NCBI GenBank assembly: GCA_030432235.1
Contig: JAUIHT010000011.1
Span: forward strand, 1 to 64,000
Reading direction: 5' to 3'
Length of the DNA: 64,000 nucleotides
Source of the DNA: Verrucomicrobiia bacterium
Lineage (GTDB): Bacteria > Verrucomicrobiota > Verrucomicrobiia > Opitutales > Cerasicoccaceae
Shown: positions 19,317 to 27,904 of the stretch, one piece after another
Layout of the letters: each line of letters opens with the position of its first letter
Position numbering within the stretch: the first letter of the stretch is position 1
Position numbers and translations under genes: made by a program
Notes under the pieces: generated by a model
What the model was told of the DNA's origin: nothing
Databases searched by the model: none
Seen by the model: the letters and a program-made list of their open reading frames with translations, nothing else

Positions 19317-19559
19317 ATGAGTACTGCGTTTAGTAAACTAGAGGAGAACCTTTTCGAAGTAGAAAAGCAACTCCGCGATAGTGTTGATTCCCGTCAAGAG
19401 GTTATCAATCAGATTAAAGAAATCGAGCAGGCTGTTCGCAAAGAGCTGGATAGTGGCTTGCCTCAAGAGGAGTTCGAGCGGATGGAGAAGCTGCGGGTCG
19501 CCTGCGAAAGCGCCGTACTCATCGTTGATCGCGTTTGGTCGTCCTATCATCCGGACTGA
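19317..19559 (+). CDS. YscE-like needle co-chaperone
   Basis: An 80-residue, highly charged two-helix protein placed between sctD and the needle gene, as is yscE in Yersinia and pscE in Pseudomonas. YscE and YscG together keep the needle subunit monomeric in the cytosol. The sequence forms an N-terminal coiled coil (KLEENLFEVEKQLRDSVDSR) and a second helix with a conserved hydrophobic face. Assigned by size, position and helicity. Confidence 0.65.
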   Translation: MSTAFSKLEENLFEVEKQLRDSVDSRQEVINQIKEIEQAVRKELDSGLPQEEFERMEKLRVACESAVLIVDRVWSSYHPD

Positions 19560-19620
19560 TGACTATGCGCGTGTACGCTTTTTAAATAAACACACACACA
19601 AACTCAAAAAAGGAAATATC

Positions 19621-19893
19621 ATGGGAGACATAATGGGAAACATTGGAAATAACTCATCCGAGGTCGATTCAAGCGGCTGGATGGGCGGCCAGTTAAGTAG
19701 TATGGGCGATTCCGTCGAAACGGCATCCGCTAACGTGGCTTCGTACGAAAATCTTAGTACGATGAACATTGAGGACATGCTCGATATGGAAGGTGCTCTG
19801 GAAGAAGAGACCATTGATGTCGAAGCGCTCGCGTCCAGTATGAACGCCCTGTATTCGATGGGCAAGGCCACCGTGCAGCAGTATCCAAGCTGA
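19621..19893 (+). CDS. sctF: T3SS needle subunit SctF
   Basis: A 90-residue protein, typical needle length. The ATG at 19621 follows AAAAAAGGAAATATC, a good ribosome-binding site; the longer open frame upstream overlaps the previous gene and is discarded. The N-terminus is Gly/Asn/Ser rich, followed by a helix-loop-helix hairpin (SVETASANVASYENLSTMN, then ALASSMNALYSMGKATVQQY), as in YscF. It polymerises into the extracellular needle. Neighbouring yscE-like and yscG-like genes are its predicted chaperones. Confidence 0.8.
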   Translation: MGDIMGNIGNNSSEVDSSGWMGGQLSSMGDSVETASANVASYENLSTMNIEDMLDMEGALEEETIDVEALASSMNALYSMGKATVQQYPS

Positions 19894-19945
19894 TTAATAG
19901 CTTGTTTTCGCATCGTCTTAGAAACGCATTTTAGCAACAAATCTT

Positions 19946-20338
19946 ATGGAACTTACTAAAGATCAAATTCTCCTGCTGGGTAACCTGGCATTTGTCGGCA
20001 ATAACCATGGCATGGTAAAAGCCTCGCGGTCGGTGTTCATGGGGCTCGAAGCCTACAAACCGGATAATCCCTGGATTAAGCTGGGCCTGGCGACTTCGCT
20101 ATTGCAAGCGGATCAGTCTGAAGAGGCACGTGCCATCCTCGAAAATGACGTGCTTCCCAAACAGCCGGATAACGCCATAGCCAAAGTCTATCTGGCTCTG
20201 GCCTACCGAAGTATGTCTAAAAAGGACCGTGCCCGGGAGCTCTTCCAGGAGGTTCTGGACCAGAAGGATGCGGATGAGAATGCCGTTAACTTCTCGAAAA
20301 TCATGGTGCAGATTCTTGCTTCAGCTAAGAGCGAGTAA
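19946..20338 (+). CDS. YscG-like TPR needle chaperone
   Basis: A 130-residue TPR protein with about three repeats (WIKLGLATSLLQADQSEEAR, then AKVYLALAYRSMSKKDRARELF). It lies directly after the needle gene, matching yscG. YscG/PscG binds the C-terminal helix of the needle protein. Its stop codon shares one base with the sctI ATG, indicating coupled translation. Confidence 0.75.
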   Translation: MELTKDQILLLGNLAFVGNNHGMVKASRSVFMGLEAYKPDNPWIKLGLATSLLQADQSEEARAILENDVLPKQPDNAIAKVYLALAYRSMSKKDRARELFQEVLDQKDADENAVNFSKIMVQILASAKSE

Positions 20339-20775
20339 TGAATCCGATTATGCCAGTGGGTGCTCTGACGAGCGCGCCTGTTACGCAAGTGAGCATGGCA
20401 CTTGGCGGTGACTCTGTTTCTGCTTCTCCCTCCGCCCAAAGTGTCAATGCCTTTGAGAAGATGGTGGGCCCCGAAGCCGCCGAGCAATCCGCTAAGCCCG
20501 AAGCGGCATCCGATCCGTCCGGGTCGGCGAAGCCGGCGAGCTGGGAAAGTGCCATGCAAACCGAGGCATACAGCGCATTTAGCGAAATGAGGCAATCACT
20601 CGGCAGCATCAACCATAACTTGTTCACCAGCCAGGGAACGAGTCAGGAGTTCGGACCCATGTATTTGCTGGCGATGCAGAAAAACATCATGTTCGCATCC
20701 ATCTCTGTAGAGCTCTATAGTAAGATTGCGAATGTCGTTACACAGGACATCCAAACACTCTTCAAGAATCAATAA
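20338..20775 (+). CDS. sctI: T3SS inner-rod protein SctI
   Basis: A 145-residue YscI/PrgJ-type protein. It has a disordered Ala/Ser/Pro-rich N-terminal half with the FEKMV segment near residue 39 and a helical C-terminal region (MYLLAMQKNIMFASISVELYSKIANVVTQDIQTLFKNQ region) typical of rod/needle-like subunits. It is the last gene of the sctD-E-F-G-I operon, as in the Yersinia virC order without yscH. A 5-bp stem (20782-20786/20795-20799) followed by TGCGTTTTT may be a weak terminator before the convergent gene. Confidence 0.82.
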   Translation: MNPIMPVGALTSAPVTQVSMALGGDSVSASPSAQSVNAFEKMVGPEAAEQSAKPEAASDPSGSAKPASWESAMQTEAYSAFSEMRQSLGSINHNLFTSQGTSQEFGPMYLLAMQKNIMFASISVELYSKIANVVTQDIQTLFKNQ

Positions 20776-20812
20776 ACCCGTGGCGTTGCTCTACACGCCT
20801 GCGTTTTTCGTG

Positions 20813-21376
20813 TCATTTCGCTAGCGACTCAGGAGCTTTATGGCCTTTGGGATAGTATTTGGCATTCCCATCCTTTAGCTCGGGAAGCTTACTGACCTCA
20901 ATGAAGGGTATGGCTTGAAGTACCGGTAGCTTATTTTGGATCAGCGATTCGTAACTCAAGACCCAGAAGTCCAGTTTGTGTCTGCTAATCGTTGAAAAGA
21001 TGGAAGAGTAACAGGCAGGGACGACATGGCGGCGGGACCCGCGCTTGTACAGGGCACTGATCGATTGCGGCAACATGTCACGAAAGGTTACTATGACCTT
21101 GGGGCTGTAACCATGCTCCAGAATGAAATCGACAATCGCATCGGATTTGGGGTTGGGGCTGTAATTGCCCATGGGATAACTGAAGCGCCAGACGGGAATC
21201 TGGGGAAGCGAGCCGGCGGGCGGTAGATGATATTCTTCCGGTTTATTGCCCCAGGTCTCCTTATGCCCCTCGTTGCCGAGATAACCGTTCAGGATGAGTA
21301 TCTCTTTTATCAGGCGCGTTCCGGTGGATTCCGGTCCCCAAATGAGTATAAGTGGCCGTTCTGGTTGGGAGGTCAT
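20813..21376 (-). CDS. Small sulfotransferase-like protein in the T3SS operon
   Basis: A 187-residue protein with an N-terminal P-loop-like segment (LIWGPESTGTRLIKEILI) that fits the PAPS 5'-phosphosulfate loop, and VIVTFRDMLPQSISALYK, which fits the 3'-phosphate-binding Arg/Ser motif of sulfotransferases. It is shorter than most sulfotransferases (250-300). It is the last gene of the operon that contains sctC and the candidate translocators, starting 2 bp after the previous stop. Such an enzyme is not a known secretion component. It could be a T3SS substrate, or a housekeeping gene caught in the operon. Confidence 0.55.
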   Translation of the reverse strand: MTSQPERPLILIWGPESTGTRLIKEILILNGYLGNEGHKETWGNKPEEYHLPPAGSLPQIPVWRFSYPMGNYSPNPKSDAIVDFILEHGYSPKVIVTFRDMLPQSISALYKRGSRRHVVPACYSSIFSTISRHKLDFWVLSYESLIQNKLPVLQAIPFIEVSKLPELKDGNAKYYPKGHKAPESLAK

Positions 21377-21378
21377 TG

Positions 21379-21867
21379 TTAATTATCTTCGTCGTCTTCC
21401 AAGCTGTCTTCGAGATCGTCGTGCATGCTCATGTATTGGGTCACACTCATCTTTTCAATGCCCTCTTCGATTTCGGTATCCAGCATTTCGTCCTCTGCGT
21501 CATCGGTTACTGATGTTTCCGTAAAGTCGTCATCACCACTCGTGGAGTCATCCGCGGTATCCGAATCGTTCGAGGCCGAACTGACAGCCGTGCTTGTAGT
21601 CGCAGTGCCGGAGCCTGAGGCGTCTACCGTTGAGGCGGTCTGGGCATCGGAGGGCGAGGCGGCGCTGTTACTGCCTTGAGCACTTTGGGCTGAAGCCGCC
21701 TGGCTGGCGTCAGTTGTCTCAGCGGTGTTGGAGGTGTCGGCATCGTCCGAATCTCCGAGGAGCTTAGAGAATTTATCCGCGGATGCCTCCGACGGTTTGG
21801 CGGGACTGCTCTCACTGGAGCTTAGTTGAGACGCGCTGCTGGCTGAATCGATTGTGTTATCGTTCAT
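21379..21867 (-). CDS. Ser/Asp-rich protein of unknown function
   Basis: A 162-residue, strongly acidic, low-complexity protein, with no signal peptide or membrane helix. The only structured-looking parts are a short DKFSKLLGD segment near residue 31, similar in kind to the start of SctP needle-length regulators, and a helical end (GIEKMSVTQYMSMHDDLEDSL). Its ATG overlaps the sctC stop (ATGA), so it is translationally coupled to the secretin. Candidate T3SS accessory or secreted protein; function not assigned. Confidence 0.5.
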   Translation of the reverse strand: MNDNTIDSASSASQLSSSESSPAKPSEASADKFSKLLGDSDDADTSNTAETTDASQAASAQSAQGSNSAASPSDAQTASTVDASGSGTATTSTAVSSASNDSDTADDSTSGDDDFTETSVTDDAEDEMLDTEIEEGIEKMSVTQYMSMHDDLEDSLEDDEDN

Positions 21868-23876
21868 TTTCGTGCTCTGCGTTGGTTGATTGTTCTATGA
21901 TGATTAGCCCGTGAAGGATTTTCTTCCGGCTCAGGTTTCTTTGCGTTGGGGTCTAAAAGGTAATAGCCCGTGGGGGTGCGCGCGTAGGGAACAGTAACTC
22001 CGCGGGTAGCACGGTCCTCCATCGGACCAAAAGAAGTGAGGGCGTCAAAGACCGACGGCAGCTGCGGGTTCTGGCCCGTGGCGTTGAGCACTTGGGAATC
22101 CGGAAGCTTGTCGACCAGCTTTTCGGCGGGTACGGTGGAGGAGAGCGGCGAGACTTGGAAATAGCCGACGTAGGGGCGGGAGTCCGTTGAATTGAGTTCG
22201 ATGATGGTCGGAGTGATCAAGAAAAGCCGTTCGGTTTTTTCCAGTGAGCGTTCATCGTATTTAAAGAGTGGGCCGAGCAGGGGAATGTCCATCAGCAGGG
22301 GAATGCCGGATTCGCTGTCGGATTGATCGTGCTTGTAGATGCCGCCGATGAGGAGGCTTTGGTTTTCGTAGAGGACGGCCTGGGTGCTGAGGGTCACTTC
22401 GCTGACGAGGGGAATATCGTTCGATGAAGAATAGGTGTCGTCAAACTCACCATCGGTGACATCGACCAGCAGGGAAATCAAGCGGCGGGCTTGGAGGCCA
22501 TCTTTCGTGTTGGTGCCCTCTGATGTTTCGTCCGCTATGAGGTGCGGCACGAATTCGAGGGTCAATCCTGTGGAGACCTCATAAAGCTCGCTGGCAAAGG
22601 TGCCTGATACTTCGACATAGAAGTCCTGTGTCTGGGAAATGGTGGCCTCCATGTTGTCAAAAGTCATGACCGAGGGACGTGAGAGGATATTGGCTTCGCC
22701 CCGCGTTTGAAGCGCTTCGACATCCGCCATGAATGTGCTGCCGTTGCTAAGGATGGTGCCAGCGATGTTGGCAGTGGTGCTTACGGTATCCAGATCGCCC
22801 AGCGTACTGATATCCAGACTATTGCCGTTACTCATATCGGCCGAGAAGGTTTGGATGCCAAGGTTGAGGCTGTTCGAAACCGATAGGTCGATGACGGCCA
22901 CGGAAATGGCGATGACCTTGACCGGCTTGTCCAGTTTTTCGATCACGCTCCGATAGGAGTCCATGCGATCGAGCGTATCGCGAATGATAACTGAGTTCGT
23001 TCGGTTATCCGATGTGATTTCAGTAATCTCGTTTTCGCCTTGGCCAAATTGGGCTGGTGCTTGGCTGCCACTCTTCTGGGAACCGGATGATACCTGGGAG
23101 GCGGCCTGGCTGACATCACTGGACGTTGCCCAGGCGGAAGCTCCGGTGTTGGTAAGGGAATTCAGGGGGACGGGCTCCTCTCCGATAGTACCGGGCATGT
23201 TTTGGGTATCAGAATCGGTGCCGACTAGATTGTTCAGGATCGTAGCCACGCCCGGAATACTCAGCGAGCTGTCGCGGTAGGTGAAACTCAAGTCGAAAGC
23301 CCAGGCATGTTTCAGGGGAAAGACATCAATGACGATTTCGGTGGTCATGCGTGTGGATGCGGCCAAATTGTAATTGGTGATGTAGCTGGTGACCATTTTC
23401 GTGTAGCGTTCAGGGCCGCTGACCATCACGAGTGGCTTGTCTGATACGGGTTTCGTCACCCCGTGCGAAGATTCGATGCCTATCGTTTTCAGCGTAGAGA
23501 TCAGCTCTTCGCTGCTGACATATACTGTTTCGACGAATGTTGTCGTTATCGTACCGGGGGTGTCTACGTAGAGCATGTTGCCGTCGTAAGTCCAAACCAG
23601 GTTGTACGCGTTGATTACCCGCTCAAAGACCACGCGGGCATCCTTATCGATGAATTTTCCGCTTATATTGCCGGTAACCGATTCATCGACGAGAGCGAGT
23701 ATGGACTGCTCTTGAAGGAACTGCTGGAGGAAAGTGCGCACGGGCGTGTCCTGGGCTGTAATCTCTACGGGCTGGGTAAAAGGCAGTTGCGCACGCAGCG
23801 AGAGGCCAATGACAAGCAGAAGGAAGCAAAGCGCGACTTTAGGCATTCGGCTCGATAGCAAAAATGGGCTCAGCAT
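21864..23876 (-). CDS. sctC: T3SS outer-membrane secretin SctC
   Basis: Secretin of about 670 residues. The ATG at 23876 or 23846 is preferred to the upstream TTG at 23912; the signal peptide core is ALCFLLLVIGLSLRAQ. N-terminal N0/N1 domains (residues about 20-170) precede an N3-like region with a Ser/Gln-rich insertion near 240-280, then the C-terminal secretin pore with the typical late segment PLLMDIPLLGPLFKYDE. It forms the outer ring through which the needle passes. It is encoded downstream of the translocator genes rather than beside sctD, unlike in Yersinia. No pilotin gene was recognised. Confidence 0.92.
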   Translation of the reverse strand: MLSPFLLSSRMPKVALCFLLLVIGLSLRAQLPFTQPVEITAQDTPVRTFLQQFLQEQSILALVDESVTGNISGKFIDKDARVVFERVINAYNLVWTYDGNMLYVDTPGTITTTFVETVYVSSEELISTLKTIGIESSHGVTKPVSDKPLVMVSGPERYTKMVTSYITNYNLAASTRMTTEIVIDVFPLKHAWAFDLSFTYRDSSLSIPGVATILNNLVGTDSDTQNMPGTIGEEPVPLNSLTNTGASAWATSSDVSQAASQVSSGSQKSGSQAPAQFGQGENEITEITSDNRTNSVIIRDTLDRMDSYRSVIEKLDKPVKVIAISVAVIDLSVSNSLNLGIQTFSADMSNGNSLDISTLGDLDTVSTTANIAGTILSNGSTFMADVEALQTRGEANILSRPSVMTFDNMEATISQTQDFYVEVSGTFASELYEVSTGLTLEFVPHLIADETSEGTNTKDGLQARRLISLLVDVTDGEFDDTYSSSNDIPLVSEVTLSTQAVLYENQSLLIGGIYKHDQSDSESGIPLLMDIPLLGPLFKYDERSLEKTERLFLITPTIIELNSTDSRPYVGYFQVSPLSSTVPAEKLVDKLPDSQVLNATGQNPQLPSVFDALTSFGPMEDRATRGVTVPYARTPTGYYLLDPNAKKPEPEENPSRANHHRTINQRRARK

Positions 23877-24038
23877 TACAGTAGGTCGGATAATTGTTTC
23901 ATGGCGTGGCAATCAAGGTGCCAGGTGATTTGCCGAGTCGTTTGTTCGGGAGTGAGTATGAGAGGATTTGAAATGTCAGCGTACGATTCGCCGCAATGTG
24001 TTCGCGGCTGGTCGCTCGATACTTTGCGTGCTGGTATG

Positions 24039-24473
24039 TCAGGGTATTAAATGAGTCAAAGGCATGTGGGACTTCGGCCTTTGAGTCTGACTAAAGTATT
24101 GTTTCCAGTGGCGTAAGGCTTGGTGGAAATCGAGGACGGCTGCCCGCAGCAGAGTGGGGGAGAGGTTTGGCAGGGACAGGAAGAGCATCAGGCCTAGGGT
24201 TTGTTCGGATTCCTGGTAAACCAGTTTGGACTGAAAGCGGGTGCGTACCGAAAAGGCGTGGGTAAGCACGTCCTGCAGTTGCAGGGCGTCCGACTCAGGT
24301 GTGTCGGCCGGGCATAAGGGCGCCCATAGGAGCAGATCCCGCTGCCCCTGTGGCACAATCTGAAAGGCATTGTCGGCATTGTCTTCCAGGGCCACAGGGC
24401 CGTTGGCCCATGCCTGTTCCATGTCCAGGCACAGGATGCGCTTTATTTCCGTCTGGGCTTCAGGACGCTCCAT
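24039..24473 (-). CDS. Probable CesT-type T3SS chaperone
   Basis: A 144-residue protein with a CesT-like outline: strand FQIVPQGQRDLLLWAPL, central strands with SKLVYQESEQTLGLMLFLSLP, and a C-terminal amphipathic helix. It lies between a candidate translocator and sctC in the same operon. Family assignment is tentative; chaperones of this class share little sequence. Confidence 0.5.
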   Translation of the reverse strand: MERPEAQTEIKRILCLDMEQAWANGPVALEDNADNAFQIVPQGQRDLLLWAPLCPADTPESDALQLQDVLTHAFSVRTRFQSKLVYQESEQTLGLMLFLSLPNLSPTLLRAAVLDFHQALRHWKQYFSQTQRPKSHMPLTHLIP

Positions 24474-24507
24474 GTCTTGTCAGGTAAATGACTCCGCTGA
24501 TGAGGCA

Positions 24508-25365
24508 CTAGGCATTCTCGAATGCGGACCCCGCGGAGCTCTTGAGTTGGCCCAATTCCTGGATAATCGTCATGATATCGTTGGTTACATTACCGAGATC
24601 CGTTTCGTTTGTGGAATAGGTGCTGGCCAATGCCTCCGCTATCTTGGAAGCAGCTTCGTACTGCGAGGACGCATCGGTGTCATCCGATTCTTCCTGCATG
24701 AGGGTGGAGGCAGTAACGATTTTGGCGACGTCCGAGGCGACCGCTTCACCCGTTGATGCGCCTTGAGCTCCACCGGCATAAGCACCCGCCGCCGCTCCTG
24801 CCAAACCGGCAGCGGATTCGACTATCTGCTGTGTGGCCTCCTTGGAGATTTTATCTGCGTCCTCCTCGCCTTCGTCTTCAATGTCAGTAGCTTCATCCTG
24901 AGAAGCGGACAAGTTCTGATCGATGCTGTCCATGGTTTCCGTCTCTTCGCCGGAAAACTCATCTTGAATCATCGAGAGCATCATCGCCATAAAGCTAGTG
25001 GACGAAGTGGATGAGTCATCCGTTGCGTCTTCCCCTACGTCAAAGCCGGTATCTTGCAGGCAGCCTTGCCCATATAATTCCTTTGCCCGGTCGGTCACGT
25101 CTTGAAGGGTGGAGGTGTACGTGCCGGAATCATATGTCTGGCGCGCCTCAGAGACAAGGTCCTTGTTCTCCGCTTCCAGTTTTGGGGCGGTTGCCTTCAA
25201 GCCGGTGCCGAGTAAACTGCTGCCGGAGCTTTCCGTGGTGAGGACCTTGCCGTTGCCGACACCGGCCGAAGTTTCCTTGAGTTCTTCGGCTAACTCCGTG
25301 CTGTATTCCTCCTCCGATAGTCTGGCTGACTCGGAGGATGTGGAGCTCTGGATTGAATCTGTCAT
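24508..25365 (-). CDS. Acidic secreted protein, candidate translocator 2
   Basis: A 285-residue, very acidic Ser/Thr/Glu-rich protein without a signal peptide. It contains a weakly hydrophobic glycine/alanine zipper (AAGLAGAAAGAYAGGA, residues about 188-204) that could insert in a membrane, a Met-rich segment MAMMLSMIQDEF, and a helical C-terminus. Together with the upstream 292-residue protein and the SycD-like chaperone gene it occupies the place of yopB/yopD. No direct similarity to YopB or YopD could be seen, so the role is inferred from context. Confidence 0.5.
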   Translation of the reverse strand: MTDSIQSSTSSESARLSEEEYSTELAEELKETSAGVGNGKVLTTESSGSSLLGTGLKATAPKLEAENKDLVSEARQTYDSGTYTSTLQDVTDRAKELYGQGCLQDTGFDVGEDATDDSSTSSTSFMAMMLSMIQDEFSGEETETMDSIDQNLSASQDEATDIEDEGEEDADKISKEATQQIVESAAGLAGAAAGAYAGGAQGASTGEAVASDVAKIVTASTLMQEESDDTDASSQYEAASKIAEALASTYSTNETDLGNVTNDIMTIIQELGQLKSSAGSAFENA

Positions 25366-25405
25366 GGTCTGTCTTTTGTTCGAATTATAACTGTTTTAAA
25401 GGAGG

Positions 25406-26284
25406 TCAGGCATTTTGGTGGACGGTGTTGAAGGTCTCCTCACCGACGTCTCCAACGATGCTGTTGGCGGACATGATCGTGCTAATGGAGTCTTCGAGGG
25501 ACTGGATATCTTCTTTTGCCAGATCGTCGACCTGCTTAAGATACGCGTCGGTCAATGTCGCTTGCCCCGAATATTCGGTCGCTTTGTCGCTGTCCTCTTC
25601 TGCCGACGTATAGTGATTTGCGTAGGTTGTATAGTAGAGTGCCTCATCGGCGCCCTCAGCGGCTGCGCCTATGGTTGCGCAAGTCGAACCGATGACGGGG
25701 CAACTTGCGAGGTCTTCTCCAACTTCAGCGACAACTTTCAGTACGGAATCGCATGCTTTGTACTCGCTATGGTTTGCTTCATCATACTCTTCGTAGGCGT
25801 CGTCTTCTTCTGTGCCTTCTTCATCCATGTCCTCTTCATAGACGTCCAAATCCGTTTTCTGGACCGAGGTATCAATGTCGCTGATGTAGTCCTTCATCTT
25901 CAGGGAAAGCGACTGCATCGCGGTTAAGGCTTCCACCATGACATCCTGGGTTTCCTGGGTCTTGTCCTGCGTGCCGCTGGTAGTTTGGGCGGAGGCTTCC
26001 GGTGCTTTCAGGCGAGGGCGGGAGTCGATGAATTCCGATACGCCTTTCTCCTGGGACAGTCCGTTTGATATCTCCAGAACGGCCTTTCCGCTGAGCGACT
26101 TCTTACTTTCCGTGGCACTGGAAACTTTGCCTTCGATAATGTTGCTCTGGGTGGAGTCGCCTTTAGCGCCAGTAAGTTCTTGCGCTTCCGTCTTGGCGTC
26201 CTGTTCTTTGGTTTCCTCAAGCTGTTCCTCGTAATAGGACCAGTTTGAAGAGTTGGTGCTGGTAGTATCACTGATATCTGACAT
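25406..26284 (-). CDS. Acidic secreted protein, candidate translocator 1
   Basis: A 292-residue acidic protein with a polar N-terminal 100 residues, a helical segment near 115-140 (VMVEALTAMQSLSLKMKDYI), an Asp/Glu-rich stretch, then a weakly hydrophobic stretch containing two cysteines (ASCPVIGSTCATIGAAAEGA). Composition resembles the next gene, and both follow the SycD-like chaperone. Candidate pore-forming translocator bound by that chaperone. No known domain was recognised. Confidence 0.5.
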   Translation of the reverse strand: MSDISDTTSTNSSNWSYYEEQLEETKEQDAKTEAQELTGAKGDSTQSNIIEGKVSSATESKKSLSGKAVLEISNGLSQEKGVSEFIDSRPRLKAPEASAQTTSGTQDKTQETQDVMVEALTAMQSLSLKMKDYISDIDTSVQKTDLDVYEEDMDEEGTEEDDAYEEYDEANHSEYKACDSVLKVVAEVGEDLASCPVIGSTCATIGAAAEGADEALYYTTYANHYTSAEEDSDKATEYSGQATLTDAYLKQVDDLAKEDIQSLEDSISTIMSANSIVGDVGEETFNTVHQNA

Positions 26285-26310
26285 GGCTATGTCCTCCGTT
26301 GTGTCAGCGA

Positions 26311-26847
26311 CTAGGCTTGAGCCTTATCTGCCGACGAGTTTTCATTGTCTTTTTTCTGAAGTGCTTCCATGAGGGCTTCGGCCCGATGAAACAGAGCTTC
26401 ATGCTCCGGCTTGCCCTTGGTCAGCTTGAGCAAGTGGGCAACAGCCATGCGGGCTCCTTTGAAATTTTCCACTGCGATTGCGCATTCGCTCAGATGCAGG
26501 AATAAGTCCACGTCATCGTTGGCCCCGGCGAAGGCGACGATGTAAGAATGGATGGCATCCTGCAGTTTGCCTTGCATTTGCTGACAGGCCCCCAGTGCCT
26601 TCCAGTATTTGACTGTTAGGTGATCGAGCAAGGTCAGGCAGCGAAACAGCGCTTCGGCCTTTGCATAGTCGCCCGCCTGGTAAAAGGTGTAACCAAGGTC
26701 GTAGGTCCGGATCAGGAAGCTGGGCGGCACATTGCCCAGGATTTTATAGGCTGGGGTGCAAAGCAGTTTATTGAGGCGTAAGATATCCTCGCGTTGCGAA
26801 CCGGTATAGCTGTTCGGGTTGAGGCACGGGTACGGAGAAACGGACAT
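26311..26847 (-). CDS. sycD: SycD/LcrH-type TPR translocator chaperone
   Basis: Class II secretion chaperone of 178 residues. Three TPRs are visible: YDLGYTFYQAGDYAKAEALFRCL, the next starting at KYWKALGACQQMQGKLQDAI, and a third around VDLFLHLSECAIAVENFKGARMAV. The architecture, size and N-terminal helix match LcrH/SycD/IpgC, which bind the two pore-forming translocators before export. It sits between the candidate tip gene and the candidate translocator genes, as lcrH does in lcrGVH-yopBD. Confidence 0.82.
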   Translation of the reverse strand: MSVSPYPCLNPNSYTGSQREDILRLNKLLCTPAYKILGNVPPSFLIRTYDLGYTFYQAGDYAKAEALFRCLTLLDHLTVKYWKALGACQQMQGKLQDAIHSYIVAFAGANDDVDLFLHLSECAIAVENFKGARMAVAHLLKLTKGKPEHEALFHRAEALMEALQKKDNENSSADKAQA

Positions 26848-26874
26848 GATGATTATGAATTTGATGGTTATTGG

Positions 26875-27903
26875 TTATTCGTTAACGGATGTTATGGACT
26901 GGTACATTGAGGAAATGCTGCTTAATAGTTCGGAAGCTATTTCGTAAGTTTCGTTCATTGTTTCCATATACTGCTCGACCTCGGCCATTGCTTCCTGGGA
27001 TTCCTCGTAGTACATGGATGCTCCGGCGCTGAAGTGCGCGGCTACGGAGGCCCATGCCGATGAGTCCATCGACACGCCGTACTCGGTGACGGTTTGCCCG
27101 GTAGTATAGGTTACTCCATCTACGACGGTATCGGTTTTTACATAGGCACCGTTGAGAGAGTAGCCTTCAACTGTGCCCCCCACGGCGTCTATGCTGCTCA
27201 CATAGGCATCGCTATTGGCAACCTCACAGGCCGCGTCATTGCTGCCGGAGACGGTGACGTAGTAAACCGTGGTGGAAACCTCCCCATCAACCGAATAGGT
27301 GATTTTGTCCGTAAAGGTCATGGTCTCATCAAATTCATACTTGATGGACGTTGTGCCACACTGAGCCCAGTAGGTGTAGCCAAGGTCTGACAACGCGTCG
27401 ATCATCGACTCGTTCATGACCTGGCAACCGTCGGCGTCTGCATCTTCTTCGCAGTCTTCGGCCATGCCGGCGTACTGACTCATTTCCTCGGCCATGGAGT
27501 CGTAGTAGTCCATCGAGTCCATGTACTCGGAAACGGAATCTTCCTGTTTCTCGTAAAGGGTGTTAAAAAAGCTGTCTACCTGGCCGATGCCGTGCCCTAT
27601 GCCCGAGTAGGAGTCGTTTTGCGCATCTATTTCATCGGAGAGCTTGTCCTGCTGATTGGAAACCAGTTTCTGCTCCGCGGGTAAAACATCATTGATTCCG
27701 AAGTCCGTGGCTTTTCCGACTGCGTACTGCTTGATCGTGTCGGCGATGCTGCCCACCGCATCCGTAAGCTTCCCGCCTTGATCGCGATACTGCTGAACGT
27801 ACGTGGCGATCGCGTCCCGGGCGGCTTCCTTGAGTTGATCCGTTTTGTCGGTCGAATCGTCGTAATTGTTGGTGTCTCCGGAATTGGAATCGATACGGTT
27901 CAT
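26875..27903 (-). CDS. Candidate needle-tip protein (SctA/LcrV position)
   Basis: A 342-residue acidic protein, near LcrV in length (326). Long helical regions at about 20-150 and 285-342 flank a beta-rich middle domain (about 195-275, with ITYSVDGEVSTTVYYVTVSGS). Tip proteins of the IpaD/LcrV type share this design of a coiled-coil stalk interrupted by a globular domain. The order small basic protein, this gene, sycD, two translocators equals lcrG-lcrV-lcrH-yopB-yopD. No sequence motif proves it; the call rests on architecture and synteny. Confidence 0.5.
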   Translation of the reverse strand: MNRIDSNSGDTNNYDDSTDKTDQLKEAARDAIATYVQQYRDQGGKLTDAVGSIADTIKQYAVGKATDFGINDVLPAEQKLVSNQQDKLSDEIDAQNDSYSGIGHGIGQVDSFFNTLYEKQEDSVSEYMDSMDYYDSMAEEMSQYAGMAEDCEEDADADGCQVMNESMIDALSDLGYTYWAQCGTTSIKYEFDETMTFTDKITYSVDGEVSTTVYYVTVSGSNDAACEVANSDAYVSSIDAVGGTVEGYSLNGAYVKTDTVVDGVTYTTGQTVTEYGVSMDSSAWASVAAHFSAGASMYYEESQEAMAEVEQYMETMNETYEIASELLSSISSMYQSITSVNE

Positions 27904-27904
27904 C

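Noticed and set aside
19381-19620. Upstream extension of the needle gene
   Set aside because: Overlaps the yscE-like gene; the ATG at 19621 has a proper ribosome-binding site and gives needle length.
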